A stretch of 64,000 nt of DNA from Panulirus ornatus (GCF_036320965.1 NC_092271.1:17107029-17171028); one strand, 5' to 3'; positions 1 through 15,142 are shown, counted from the stretch's first letter. Notes: generated by a model not told the origin, from the sequence alone. Numbers and translations: made by a program.

Positions 1-474
1 ATATTGTGATTTATATATATTTTTTCTTCTAATTTTCCAATTTTCGCGTTAAAGAAAAAGTTACAGATGTGAGAGTTATGTGACCTGGTAGATAACGATC
101 GGGTTTTGTACCAAGCTTCTTTTATGATTCTGCTTGAGGATGAACACCTTAATGATTTGTTTTTGTTTTTTTCTTTTCGTAAATCGTCTACCAAAAGGTA
201 CTGGTTAGAAAAAGTGATATGTTAATATACAGATATTGAGCTACATCCACATGTACATATGAAATGATCCCAAATATCACGGCATAAGGTATATCGTTGG
301 ATGGAGCTGTGACCAAGATGCTAATCAAAAGTGAGTCTTCGCCATTTCTCCGAACTATTACTGTCAGGCTGAGTGAAGAACCGTTCGTTTGATATTTTCG
401 TTCTTAAGTGATACATTGTACAAAATATAGTAAGCAAAGAAATACTATTCACTGCCATTAGTCAGAGATGTTCA

Positions 475-2218
<1,744 letters not shown>

Positions 2219-2300
2219 TGTATGTATGTATGTATCTATCTATCAGTCTGTCTGTCTATCTATCTGCCTATTCATCTATCTATCTATCTATCTATCTATT
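2219..2300. repeat. TATG/TCTA/TCTG tetranucleotide repeats
   Basis: Blocks of TATG, then TCTA with TCTG interruptions, ending in seven TCTA units. Confidence 0.9.
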
Positions 2301-2530
2301 ACTGTGTCTATGTTATCATCATGCAGCCTTAAGATCCCTTATATGGGAATCCTGCAGCTTCACGGGTTTAAGTCTACGTTGAAGTGAGGGAATGTTGTCA
2401 ATTCTTTAGAGCGAGAAGTTCCCTGACAAGTTCCTCTCTGTCTATCAACGATGGCATGGCCATGTTGAAGGCAACTTCTCGCTTGCGGTGTAAGCGCAGG
2501 CAGGGGAGCACAGGTAGCACCCTTCTGCTG

Positions 2531-2536
<6 letters not shown>

Positions 2537-2591
<55 letters not shown>

Positions 2592-2627
2592 TAATATATA
2601 TATATATTTATATTCATATATATATCT
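2537..2627. repeat. TA tract, T-run, TA tract
   Basis: TA repeat at 2,537-2,583, then about ten T, then a shorter imperfect TA repeat. Confidence 0.9.
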
Positions 2628-3086
2628 AGTGTGTGTCCGAGGGGGTGTACTTGTAGAGCTAATGTGAGATTTGATTGGAAATCTCTTCCCAGATTCTCTG
2701 GAGCTGTGTAACGTTTGCATTTCCGAGTCCAGTATTTTGAGCTTGGCTGCCAGAGTAATCCCTCACTCTCCAAATATACTGACACACAACAAGATTGTTG
2801 CAGAGGGGGTGGGGGGTGTGTGTAAGAGAGATACACACATAGATTCATTAGATTAATGGTTAGATCTTCCACTGAGTAAAGATTCGGCACAATATACACA
2901 TTGTGGATGAAGGAGAATCTTGATTACAAGGAAGAAGAGCATCATGTCTTATGTATGTATATCTAAATCTTGATTAAAACTCGCCTTCATCATACGTTAT
3001 GAAGATGGCATCTTGTAAGAGACGCATCGCCTATCAAATTGCTACGAGTAAAGTTTGCTTTATTTCTTTTTTGCTTTATTTATTTG

Positions 3087-3088
<2 letters not shown>

Positions 3089-3163
<75 letters not shown>
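3089..3163. repeat. (GA)n microsatellite, 75 bp
   Basis: Perfect GA repeat. Poly-Arg-Glu frames over it are artefacts. Confidence 0.97.
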
Positions 3164-3165
<2 letters not shown>

Positions 3166-3784
3166 GGACAGTCAATACCATACGCCAATCTTACTTAAAA
3201 ACAGAGGCTGTTGTGTCCGACAGCCAATCTTTATTGTGTATGAAGACACAGGGCGAGTTACCGTTCGGTCTGGAATATGAATGCCTCTCCAAAATGGCTA
3301 CAGGGTTGAAACATATCTGATTCCTTTATGAACCTTGATACTTTACCTGTCTAGTGACGCGAGTCACAGCCAATATTTTCCAAAGCCCGTGAATTTCTAG
3401 ATATATTTCTTAGCAGATAAAGCTTACAGCAACCTCCCTTGATAGATCTGTAAGACCATAAATGATGATAAAATTTCATGCGGATCATATTCGTAATATA
3501 TGACCAATCAATATATATTATATATAGACAGGATCTTTTTTTTTCCTCATTTATTCAACACATTACCGACTTTTCGTTTAAATGTTTTGACTGAAGACTG
3601 TGTGGAGAACATTGACCGAGATGAAATTCGCACTTCATCCTGGGTTAAAGATGAAAGTTATCCATTTTACAAAAGTGAGAAAATGAAACAAAGACGGAGG
3701 AATGATGTTCCCGATTCCAGAGGAGAAAAAAAAAGGGATTAACACAAAAGAAAAGACCTCGATGCCACAACCCCATACCCGATG

Positions 3785-4570
3785 AGGAGGATTAGAGTGT
3801 ATGATGGAGCCTCGTGATAAGGCAGAGGATTGTAGAATGATGAGAGATGAGAGAACGAAGTACGGAAATTGGTTGAGGAGGGCTGAGAGGGAGGCACTGG
3901 GGCTGACAGGGTGGGAGGGGCACTTGGGCTGAGAGGAAGGTAGCAGCAGCAGCAGCAGAACCCCCCCTTGCCTTCATCAGAGACTCAGCCTTTAACAAGA
4001 ACAGCTGGCGAACCTACAGTGAGTGGACGAAGGGGGGAAAGTTACAACGTAATCTTTTATGGATCAGGAAAGGTCCTCTGGTAGATTGGATAGATTGGAG
4101 TTATGACAGGGCTGATGTACAGAGCAGGAGGGGGGTGGGGCAGGTGATGGAGGGATGGCGTCACGACTGATTGGAAGGAAGGTAAGGTGATGGAGAGAAG
4201 GATGATAATGATGGGGATGATGGTGTAGGAGGAGGAGGAGGAGGAGGAGGAGGAGGAGGAGGAGGAGGAGGGGGAAGAGGAGGAGGCGTAGCTGGATGTT
4301 TGGGGATGGTAGTGAGAGCAGGATTTTTAGGGATGATAGCGAGGGCAGGATGATACGGATCATAGTGGGGGCAGGAGCTTGTGATGATAGTGAACGAAGG
4401 ATGTTAAGGATGATAGCTAGGGTAGGGTGTTAGGGATGATAGTGAGGGCAGGGTGTTGGAGGATGATCGGTATGGTTGGGATGATGATGGAAGGAGTGGC
4501 AGTGATGATAGATGGATGGGCTCTATGGAAAAATGGTGCAGCATGCGTAGGGTATAGCGTGATGGAGGGC
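3785..4570. repeat. GATG/GGA-rich degenerate repeat region
   Basis: A purine-rich region with recurring GGGATGATAGTGAGGGCAGG-like units (about 30 bp, 4,290-4,480) and a nearly pure GGA block at 4,227-4,286. Long frames on both strands reflect triplet periodicity. Confidence 0.75.
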
Positions 4571-4572
4571 GG

Positions 4573-4980
4573 GTGATGGACAGGGTTGCGGAAGTGATGG
4601 AGGAGGGAGGAGGAAACATCGGTAGTGCTGTTGGTGACGCAGGTGAAGAAGGTAACAACAGTGATGGAGAGAATGAGGCTAGAGATGGAGAGAGTGATGG
4701 AGTGAGGGAGGCTAGTGTTAAGAGAGTGAGCCTATTGATGGCGAGACTGAGGCCAGTGATGGAGAGAGTGAAACTAGTGATGGAGAAAGTGAGGTTAATG
4801 TTGGCGAGAATGAGGCAACAGATGGAGAAAAAGAGGTTACTGAAGGAGAGCGAAGCTGGTGAAGGAGAGCGTGAGGCCACCGATGGAGAAAGTGTGGCTA
4901 GTGATGGAGAAAGAGCGTCTAGTGATGGAGAGTAAGGCTGGTGATGGACAGAGTACGGACCGTGATGGAAAGAGCAAGAT
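4573..4980. repeat. 21-bp minisatellite (GTGATGGAGAAAGTGAGGC-like)
   Basis: About 18 degenerate units of mostly 21 bp begin GTGATGGAGA. Because 21 is a multiple of three, a 120-codon plus frame stays open with a 7-residue repeat (consensus near V-M-E-R-V-R-L, later D-G-E-S-x-A-S). No start context or splice site supports a gene. Confidence 0.8.
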
Positions 4981-5209
4981 AAAGGTGAAGAAACTGTTTG
5001 TATTGATGCAGAGGAAGATAATATTGATGTAAGGGAGGGACGGTCATTGATGGAATGGGGATGTTAATGGCTGCCTGCGGGAAGGGTGATGGAGTGAGTA
5101 ATAGTGATGGTAGAGGGAGGGAAGGGGAGGCACGTATGCTGGTGATGGAGTAAATGGCAGACCGCCGTGGTAGAGTGGATGGCGTGTACTCACCAGGGTG
5201 TACTAACCA

Positions 5210-5455
5210 TGGAGTGCTGAATGGGGAGATATGGACCAGAGAGTATTGACCGAGGGAGTTCTGACCGAGGTATACCGACCGGGAAATACTTACTAAGGAG
5301 CACTGACTGGGGAGTACTGACTGGGGAGTACTGACCGGGTTGAAATGACCAGGAAGTACCGACAAGAGGAGTGCTGACCGGAAAGTACTGACCAAATAGT
5401 ACCGACTGGGGAGCACTGATCAGAAATTACTGAGCATACAGTACTGACCGGGGAG
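5210..5455. repeat. 14-bp minisatellite (GGGGAGTACTGACT)
   Basis: About 17 degenerate copies. The clearest are adjacent at about 5,303-5,335. Each unit contains an AGTACT palindrome or a variant of it. Confidence 0.8.
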
Positions 5456-5670
5456 GTCTACTAACACTGAGGGCAAATAGACAAACGTGTAAGTAAGTTA
5501 GATGGACGTGATCTGTACGCACGGTCGTGATCTGTGCGTATGTTGTATCTGAAGAACAATCAAAATGCTCCTCCGTTCCACCCCAAACTCGAGGAACTCA
5601 GAGATCGAGCAGTGAAGAGAGAATAGAGAAAGAAAAAAAGAGATCCAGAAAGCGATCCAAAATACGTAAA

Positions 5671-5673
<3 letters not shown>

Positions 5674-5758
<85 letters not shown>

Positions 5759-5853
5759 ACAGTCAACTCTATCCCTTCCCTAATCCGTCGTCCTTTCAAA
5801 GAACCAGTAACAAGCTTTTTGGTCCCCAGGCCTAAGCCTTTGTATCCAGAGCA

Positions 5854-5884
<31 letters not shown>
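5674..5884. repeat. (GA)n and (CA)n microsatellites
   Basis: GA repeat at 5,674-5,755 (one T at 5,688), about 100 bp of unique sequence, then CA at 5,855-5,884. Confidence 0.95.
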
Positions 5885-5887
<3 letters not shown>

Positions 5888-6452
5888 CAGACTGACATTC
5901 TATATATATATTATATCCTCCCACGTAGGTCTATAACAACGCATATATACAAAGACCCAGTAAGATCTAATATATCACAAGAAGAAAAGACAAGAAAAAA
6001 AAAGAGATGCGCTGTTTAAATACAGCTTTACGATTTTTCCTTAATGATACCGTTTTTTAAATGTTTGCAATGGACTAAAGATATATGACCTATAGAATGG
6101 CATATGAAGAGGACACGCCAATATGTGTGATATCATCCGGTATGCACATGTATACTCCATTCACCAATGGTAAAAAATAAAACATCAGATAAATTCACGT
6201 TACTTTTAACTTCAATCTGCATGTAATTCCCGAAAATAGAAAAAAAAAAAAGTAATTCCAATAGATATGTAGAATATGTTTCAATAGTCGGCTTGGATAA
6301 CTTGTTGGGTATATTTTTTCCTTTGATAACTATTGAAGCTTAGGATCGGCAGCAAAAATATATGCAAACTCTCTTATCAATAAACTGATGTAAATGTTTA
6401 TGATGCTTTTATGAGGAATTTGCATGTTTCCATATGAATTATAGACTACATG

Positions 6453-6453
<1 letters not shown>

Positions 6454-6512
<59 letters not shown>
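6454..6512. repeat. (TA)n microsatellite
   Basis: Perfect TA repeat, 59 bp. Confidence 0.97.
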
Positions 6513-6515
<3 letters not shown>

Positions 6516-7027
6516 TCCATGTTCCTATGATTCCATTAATATGTTCACATATCCACGTATAGAGGACATGCGAGGGGTACAGGTCAGTGTGTTTTCGAAT
6601 TTTAGTTAGCATGTTTTAGGGAGTGTGGCTAGGTACAAGAGAGTGTGTGCAGCTTCGACGTCGTCCATGGACAGGAGTTTGATCAAAGATCAGAGGAAAA
6701 TAGCTTTAGTTCCGTCCATGGAGGAGTGTTTGAGTGCTGAGCAGAATAGCTGTCTATGGTCGGGTGTTTGAGTGCACAGGAAATTACCTTCGTCTCCGTC
6801 CACAGACAGGTGTTTGAAAGGAGCGAGTAGGTTCTTCTCTGTCCACGAATAAGGGTTTTGAAAGCAGTCTGCAGTGGCTAGGTAGCCATTCTGCTACTGA
6901 CGGTGGTGGAAGTGGTAGCTGCAGTAACTGTGTCCACCACCAGACACCCTTGTGTGTCGCCTCCCTCCCCACCACCTGCTGATCGATAACCAATTAGCTG
7001 GTTTATAACACACTACTTCACTCCTTA

Positions 7028-7560
<533 letters not shown>

Positions 7561-7912
7561 CGCCTCACCTCCAGCATGCTTCCTCCTCCTCATTCTCCAC
7601 CAAACCTACTCCAAATTTCTTCCCCTCTGTCTCTATGTCCCGTGTTTCATCACCCTTCCTCTCTGTCCCTAATTTCTCTTTTCATTCGCTGGCGAAATAG
7701 CCACGTATTCCTATGCTGTTAAGAAAAAATGGAACTTTTCTGGAATATAATATGAAAGCGCCCTCATCCAAATGTCACTGGATGATAGCTATTCGTGCAA
7801 CCAACGTCGAAACGTGAAAGTGAGCTAGCAACAAATTCCAAATGAATACAGATAATTCCGTCCCATGCAACAGACATACGACGATGTGAGGGCAAACGCT
7901 GGTAGCATAACT

Positions 7913-8099
7913 GTATGGCGTCTTCGTTACGTCTCTTCCTTATATATCAACTAACTGTTCTACGTCTTCTATCTCATTCTTGTATCACCCTTAACGATGT
8001 GATCATTACACGAAAGTGCACTTGGGAACTTATTGTGTTTCATGTTCCTCATGGTTATCAGCATATAGTAGATCACGCGCACCATCATGACCTCTTGCA

Positions 8100-8101
<2 letters not shown>
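7913..8101 (+). repeat. Dispersed repeat B, long copy
   Basis: The copy runs ATGGCGTCTTCGTTACGTCT, then TATATATCAACTAACTGTT, then GATGTGATCATTACACGAAA, GTGCACTTGGGAACTTATTG and TAGATCACGCGCACCATCAT, straight into a TA tract at 8,102. The same order, in the same or opposite sense, occurs at 11.5, 31.0 and 53.6 kb. The apparent 97-codon frame over it is a by-product and continues into the TA tract. Confidence 0.78.
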
Positions 8102-8177
<76 letters not shown>

Positions 8178-8188
8178 ATATATATATA
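8102..8188. repeat. (TA)n at the end of repeat B
   Basis: TA repeat with one C at 8,176, joined directly to repeat B. Confidence 0.95.
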
Positions 8189-9194
8189 AATCAGATTCAT
8201 TTCACTGAAAATGATCAAAATTCTCAGAGTATAGCCATGCACCTCAGGCTAGTCAGTGTTCTGGCATTTATCAAAAAGCATAAAAATCTTAAAGACTAAT
8301 CGCTTTCATCTTCTCAGACTCATGGAACCCTCAGCCAGTCGTATGATATTAGATATTCAATTTACAAAATTGTTGTGAATAAGAATGAACTTTTCCGTCA
8401 GTGGTTTCGCATCATTTTTATTGTTATTTTCTTTTTATTCTTATCCATTTCAAATGGTTTCCGATAAATCTTGAGAAAATCGTCAGGAGATTATGATATT
8501 TAAGAAGCCATGGAGTTCAACTTTCCTTTCCTTGTCCAAGGAGACTTATGAATCCAAGCGGAAAAACTAAGTTTTCGGTAAACCTGAATCCTAGAATATT
8601 AAACTTGGCGGTGAACTTAAACTTCGAAGTTGAGAATCATTCCGGAAAATCTTCCTCATTAAACTTAACCAGGCTTTAAGTTTTAGGAACGATAACATAT
8701 TTTCTCTGTACCTCACGATGAACATTGGTTAAGATTTATATTCTTGTCATTTTGAAAGTTGAAGAACAAAGCTTTGTCTTAGAGAAGAGTAAGCTAACGA
8801 TACTAGACGTAGAATCAGATCTTTCAAATCTACTTATTGCATTTCTTTTATATTGTACTTTCGAGTTAGCTGAGAGAGAGATGGATAATCTCAAGTATCT
8901 CTATTGAAAGACACGTTAGATTCTTTCCAAATTTCTAAGAGGTCGTGATATCTATAGAGATATATAAATGATTTTCGAAACTATAGGGAACAAAAGCCAT
9001 TCTTTCCTTTGGCGAGCTGAATATCTTCGAGGTTATTGTCACAGATGAATGTAGGCCAAGACCTGAAGAATGAAGGAGCGGACGAGTGCAGGATAACGCT
9101 GATTGATACCCATGTTCTACGGGGTCACATTTTCAGCTGCACCTCTTGCTGCCGTGCTCATAAAAGAAGATGGTCTCACTGCTCCGTCACCCCT
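8189..9194. other. Unique AT-rich non-coding stretch
   Basis: Nothing recognised. The smaller gaps at 5,885-6,453, 6,513-7,032 and 7,558-7,912 are also without supportable features, apart from repeated GTGTTTGA/GTCCATGG phrases at 6,590-6,870. Confidence 0.5.
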
Positions 9195-9520
9195 TTCAGG
9201 ACGTCTCCTTAAGATGACTTCATCTAGGAGGACGCCCGCTGGGAGGACGTCCTATTGGACACATCCTTAGGTGGAAGCCTCCCAAGAGGACGCTTCCTTA
9301 GAGTGGATCCTGTAGGACACCCTCTTCTGTTGAAAGCCTCCTAGAAAAGTGCTCCTTAGGAGGATGTTCCTAAGGTAGAGATCCCTCGGAGGACATTCAC
9401 CCTATAAGGGCTCCCTCATAAGGAACAAATCTCCAAGGTGGATATCCGTCTATGAAGATGCTCCTAAGAAGACGTCCTTAACAGGCCATCCCTTAGAAGG
9501 ACTCCCGCCGACCAGCTGAT
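9195..9520. repeat. Degenerate 15-17 bp repeat with palindromic AGGACGTCCT core
   Basis: Recurring AGGAGGACG, GGGAGGACGTCCTA, GAGGACGCTTCCTTAG, TAGGAGGATGTTCCT and AAGAAGACGTCCTTAA. Units alternate AGGA and TCCT, so each can fold on itself. Confidence 0.65.
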
Positions 9521-10108
9521 GATTTCTGTTTTCGACAACAATATTTATGAAAGCACATTACCTCTGCTGTCTTGTGTACATAGATGTATAACCCCAGTAG
9601 TTTCAAAAATTTGGAATATTTTCTTTTTTTTCAAGTCTTATGAGAGACGGACATGGGGAGGTGAAGAAACAGAAATATTCTGAGCCAGTTAAATCTCGCA
9701 GGATCTCTGAAGGATTGTGGAGTAATTAACCAAGATCCCGGGTCGAGTTAACAAGTCCAAGATTTGTGAGGAGCGTTGTCGGAGTTGGAATGTATACATT
9801 CACTTCTTCAGGCATCTGCAACGCGTGTGTTAAGGTGTTCATGAGTGATGGTAGGCGCTGAAGAACACTTAAATACTCCTTTTGATGGCTTTAGGGCCCA
9901 ATGTTCTATTCAGTATTACCACTCCTAAGCATCATAGCTTTTACTGTCATAAAGGAAATGGAAGTATAAAACTCTCATAAGTAAGATTGATTTCAAAGCT
10001 CCTAAAATGGTTTGTGGTACGGTTCATGCAGATAATTAGGACATTACAGAAACCCTTTTGTTAGAAATGAGAATATGTAATCAATGCTCTTCGTACATTT
10101 TTGTATTT

Positions 10109-10420
10109 GGTGTTTATCGCATCTTTTAGATTCATTCCACGGTTTCCTGTCCATTTTTGTATGGTGTTCATTGCAGCTTTTAGATTCATTCCATAGTTTC
10201 CTGTCCATTTCTGTATGGTGTTCATTGCAGCTTTTAGATTCATTTCACGGTTTCCTGTCCATTTTTGTATGGTGTTCATTGCAGCTTTTAGATTCATTCC
10301 ACAGTATCCTGTCCATTTTTGTATGTTGTTCATTGGACCTTCTAGACTCATTCCAAGGTTTCCTGTCCATTTTTGTATTTGGAGTTCATCGCAGCTTCTA
10401 GATTCATTCCACGGTTTCCT
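10109..10420. repeat. 54-bp tandem repeat, six copies
   Basis: Copies start at 10,109, 10,163, 10,217, 10,271, 10,325 and 10,381; the last step is 56 bp. Landmarks are GCAGCTTTTAGATTCATTCC and GGTTTCCTGTCCATTTTTGT. Since 54 is a multiple of three, both strands are open. The minus frame has an 18-residue repeat around NTIQKWTGN. I see no sign that codons are conserved over silent sites. Confidence 0.9.
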
Positions 10421-10563
10421 CAGGCGCATTCCTATTTCACTGTCTTCAAGACGGATGCGCTAATAAACGTCGCACGCGAAGAAAAACGGACTCTCGACTC
10501 GCCCAAAAGCGAGTGCACAATTACCTCATACCATTGTTTGTTGTTGTGTTTCTGGGGAAAGGT

Positions 10564-10564
<1 letters not shown>

Positions 10565-10597
<33 letters not shown>
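10565..10597. repeat. (GT)n microsatellite
   Basis: Perfect GT repeat, 33 bp. Confidence 0.95.
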
Positions 10598-10598
<1 letters not shown>

Positions 10599-10788
10599 CA
10601 TTAATCAACCAACACTCCAGAGTAGCCAGCTAATTAGTCTTATAGAGGAACACTGCCAACGTCCAGGGGAAAGAAATCGTGGGCCCTCCAGCTGATGAGG
10701 CTTTCAGATCTTACACAAAACATTTTCGGTCATCATTAGATTTTTTTTTCTCTCTTCCTCCCCCCCCAAAAAAGTGGAGACTTTAGAT

Positions 10789-10790
<2 letters not shown>

Positions 10791-10847
<57 letters not shown>
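10791..10847. repeat. (CT)n microsatellite
   Basis: Perfect CT repeat, 57 bp. Confidence 0.96.
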
Positions 10848-10850
<3 letters not shown>

Positions 10851-11090
10851 CCGCGATTGCCCTAACATTTTGGCTAAACCTCGTCGCGGGTCCTCATAGG
10901 CCGGCAGGTAGAGTGGTGACATTTCACAGGAGCTGAGAGTACGATTGCTTCACAAGCGCATTCTCGTAAATCATCAGTTCCTTAAGAGAATGACTTTAAT
11001 CCGATTTCAGTCTATGTTTGGCTTTTCAAAATAGCACTTACGTCTTGTTGATTGATTACTTGACCCAGTCACGTGGTGAAATATTGTATT

Positions 11091-11092
<2 letters not shown>

Positions 11093-11140
<48 letters not shown>
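11093..11140. repeat. (TA)n before repeat A
   Basis: Perfect TA repeat that runs directly into GGGGATAGGG of repeat A. Confidence 0.96.
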
Positions 11141-11143
<3 letters not shown>

Positions 11144-11380
11144 GATAGGGGATTAAGAATACTTCCCACGTATTCCCTGCGTGTCGTAGAAGGCGACTAA
11201 AAGGGGAGGGAGCGGGGGGCTGGAAATCCTCCCCTCTCGTTTTTTTTTTTTTTTTAATTTTCCAAAAGAAGGAACAGAGAACTGGGCCAGGTGAGGGTAT
11301 TCCCTCAAAGGCCCAATCCTCTGTTCTTAATGCTACCTCGCTAACGCGGGAAATGGCGAATAGTTTAAAAGAAAGAAAGA
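11141..11380 (+). repeat. Dispersed repeat A, copy 1
   Basis: This unit of about 240 bp starts GGGGATAGGGGATTAAGAAT, contains CCTGCGTGTCGTAGAAGGCG, a T-run at 11,240-11,255 and GAAGGAACAGAGAACTGG. It ends GCTACCTCGCTAACGCGGG, AAATGGCGAATAG, then GAAAGAAAGA. TA tracts lie directly on both sides. There is no coding potential. The tail matches LINE 3' ends in this window, so a non-autonomous, SINE-like element is a reasonable inference. Confidence 0.8.
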
Positions 11381-11681
<301 letters not shown>

Positions 11682-12037
11682 AAACTCTCTGTACTATACA
11701 AAAAGGCAATTCGTTACACTTGTATGCGCGAGTATATACATCTACCAACATATATGTTTGGAATTAACGCATGGCTTTCACTTTGTAATGGAGGTGATAC
11801 ATTTCTGCTTGAACAGAGCTGTACAGGAATTGAAATTGATCCCATAAATTTGTTCCCATATTGATCCGCACGCCTGAAATTGGTCCCCTTAGAATGAATG
11901 CAATAAGTCATTTGCAATGAAAGGCAAATGTGAGAGAATACATTCTGCTGAAGTGTGTTGACCCTCAGGGTTTATTTCAATTCGTCTTTCGAAGTTCCTA
12001 TTGAGTGAAGGGAGAAAATGAGAAAAATATGGTCGTG

Positions 12038-12240
12038 TCCTCCTCTTCCTCCTCCTCCTCTTCAAACCTCCTCCTCCTCCTCCTCCTCCTCTTCCTTCTT
12101 CTCCTCCGCTTCTCTCATTTAGACACGAATGTATTTATTTCGTATGAGAGTGGTGAGGTTCTGAGACCTGTGCTAACAGACACGAACGTATTCATTTCGT
12201 ATGGGAATGGCGAGGTGGAGAGCTGTGCCAGTCAGATGAG
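12038..12240. repeat. (TCC)n block and a two-copy 57-bp repeat
   Basis: TCC repeat at 12,038-12,108. Then two tandem copies (from about 12,122 and 12,179) share GACACGAA, GTATT, ATTTCGTATG and GGCGAGGT or a variant. Confidence 0.75.
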
Positions 12241-13471
12241 ATCCAATCGTTCAAGATGGATTGGAATGGAGGAAATTTCCAGCTTGTGAGGCACTACACG
12301 GCTCCGAAGCTTCGAAACGAGCCGTCATTTTGCTAAGATAAAGACCAATCTTACACACGTTTAATGCGCTTCTCTGCTCGACGAAAGTATTCGAACTTGC
12401 TTCGTTCGTGGATTCTTTTCATTTTCTTTTTTCAAGGGGGGGATAAGATGGTGCATCCTGATGACCTCATGCATCCTCGAGAGCAGCTGTGTTCAAGCTT
12501 ATGAGGAAATTGGCTCGGAAGAAGTTTTTAGGGAGAGTTACAGTCATCAAGTCCGCCTGAGGTGTGTTGGGGAGGTTAGATAATTAGGGAGAGTGATGTA
12601 CGTAACAGCGTGGCTACCTAGATCCCATAATCCTAATGAGAGACTTGTTTTCTCCTGACTGGAAATCACAGAAAATGAGGCATTGTGGTTGAGGGACGTC
12701 ACCACAAGCCTGATATTTAAGTAAATATAGTCACTTCATTTATTTCATTAGTTATTCACAACTGTAATAACGGAAACGCGTCAGAAAGTGTCATTCCACG
12801 CCCTGAAGAGGTGGGGAGGAGGAGTACTGCCTGCATTGACTTCACCGTTTTTGATCCTCATCCTTTTCAGACCCCGCAGAAGTTTTACTCGAGGGTTACT
12901 TTAATGGTACAAGTTGGCGGAGGCTCAGCCAGCCAGACAGTCTGCCTCTGGGTTAATCATGAGTGTTGGGCGAGGTGCAGAGCATCGGCAGTACTACTGG
13001 TAATGAGAGGATCTGATGATGGCATTCCTTGACATCTGGAAGGATGAAGACACAGGTAGAAGTACCTTTCAAAGCCCCCGCCACTCTGTTGAAGTCCACA
13101 CAATCCAGTACCAAGGATTCATCAATACACCTAAAATAAACTTTGTCCATTAAGAGAAGAAAAAAAATCTATGGATGTTTCACATAAAATAAAGATCGAG
13201 GGTTTAACTGCTGGGATCACGCGTCTCCTACCCACCATTCATGGCATATCTCTCTGGTGAGGAACGATGAACAGAAGACAAAGGTGGGGAACCGATGTGA
13301 CACCCATCGTACACGGAGGTGAGGATGTCGCTCTCAGACATCATGAGGGAGGCTGGTGGTGGCTCCTCCCTCCCCATCATACATCGAAGATGAATGTCTT
13401 GGCTGCTGGAGATGTTTGTACGATGGAGACAGTCATAGGGTTGGATGCTGTGGTTGTACAGACTCGCCATG
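12241..13471. other. Unique non-coding stretch
   Basis: Several overlapping short frames lie on both strands (12,811-13,557), none with a recognised domain. No RNA gene seen. Confidence 0.5.
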
Positions 13472-13591
13472 TCTCTCTCTCTCTCTCTCTCGTCCTGTAG
13501 GCCCTCTGGCCTTCCTACGAGGCAGAGTCTTTGTTGATCAATAGGGTCTTTCAACACCGTGAAAAAATAGAGAACATGGAGTTAGAGTTAC

Positions 13592-13658
<67 letters not shown>

Positions 13659-14068
13659 GAAAGTTAGCCTTTACAAGTGGCACCTGTACACGATAAACAT
13701 TTAGAACACCATCACAGGAGCGGTACAGCTGTGACAGCGCTCTGTGCAAGAGGTATGGCGACAGTCATTGAGAGCAACATTACTGGCACCGCTATGAAGG
13801 ACAGACAGGTGTAGCAAAACTGTGAGGAAAAGAACACAGCTGTGGCAATAGCAGGTAAGAGAGACAGAAACGACAACTTTGTAGAAGAGATAAACGTTAT
13901 GTGGAAGAGATACAGCTATGGCAATATCATATAAGAGAGAAAGCCATTTGTGACAACAAATGGCGGGAGATGGAGCCACGGCAACAGGCTAAGTAGTGGC
14001 ATGAATGAAGAAGATATACAGATGACAACACTACACGTATGAGAGCAAATAGTGGCAACGCCGTAAGG

Positions 14069-14151
<83 letters not shown>
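13472..14151. repeat. CT and GA tracts around a degenerate GGCAACA repeat region
   Basis: CT at 13,472-13,491, GA at 13,596-13,655 and GA at 14,072-14,151. Between the last two, units of roughly 40 bp recur with GCTATGGCAA and AAGAGAGA motifs (13,700-14,060). No gene is supported. Confidence 0.8.
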
Positions 14152-14153
<2 letters not shown>

Positions 14154-15142
14154 ACTATGACGGCAACACTGCCTCAGAGGATAATCGTCTGGTCTTATCG
14201 AGTCTTTTAAAAGACTTTCTGAAGTAGTTCTTGTAAGGAGATTAATTCCAGGATGTCCCTTTGATCTCAGTGTGAGACCCTTTGTTTGATACATCTTTCT
14301 CGTGTCTTTCCTCTCTGTGTTTGACGCCGGACAGGAAACCAAAAATATCCTGGGGGGAAAAAAAAAGATATATAACCCCCTGAGACTATGAGCATTTAGG
14401 GGACAGCCATCCTATAGTTAATAAGAGCCACATAAGACTCTGATGCTTTTGAAAATCCAGCCTTATCCCTTCCAGCGTTGCATCAACGAATACAATGTGA
14501 ACCCCCAAGGAACGGGATGTACTCCGATGAGAATATCTTTATTTGAACGAGGCACACACTTCACGAACAACTCATTATTCTCCGAAAATGAAGAAAAAAA
14601 GAAAATCTCCCTGGTAGCTTTCAGAATGCAAATATGTTTCCAAAAGCATGGCAGATCTGCCTGAATGCACTTCCTTTAATAAACTTCTCAAATACTCGGT
14701 AGTCAGGTGAATAGGTTCCCCACGCTTTAGCGAAGGCGCAAAACTGTTTGAGATTGTATATACAAACATGATTTCCACTTACATTTTGCGAAGCTTTGTT
14801 CAGTGCTATTCAGTGAGTTTCGACACTGAACAAACCGGTAACGAGAACAAAAAAAAAAAAGAATAATATACTTGTGTTATTCCCAAATGAACTTGTGGTG
14901 GCCGTGTGATCCTGTGGAATTTTAGGTTTATATTTTCGGCATTGTATCCACAGGTGATTTCAAAGTCTATCGTCAAGGCTCTCGACCTGAGTCTTTTGCA
15001 AAATGGGTCCGACACTAAATGAAAATGTATATATTGCACAAAAGGTCTCTTATTTAGTTAAGATTTTCCATGAAATGATGAATGATGCAGGCATTTTTAC
15101 AGTCCTGGTAGTGATGAAGACTAAGTCACTCGATGATAATGG
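14152..15142. other. Unique non-coding stretch
   Basis: Nothing recognised. The gaps at 15,441-16,251, 17,257-17,645 and 17,771-18,104 are similar. A CATA/TATG-rich patch lies at 17,257-17,335. Confidence 0.5.

Noticed and set aside
4573..4935. 120-codon acidic repeat protein
   Set aside because: Explained by a 21-bp minisatellite; open frame follows from the period being a multiple of three.
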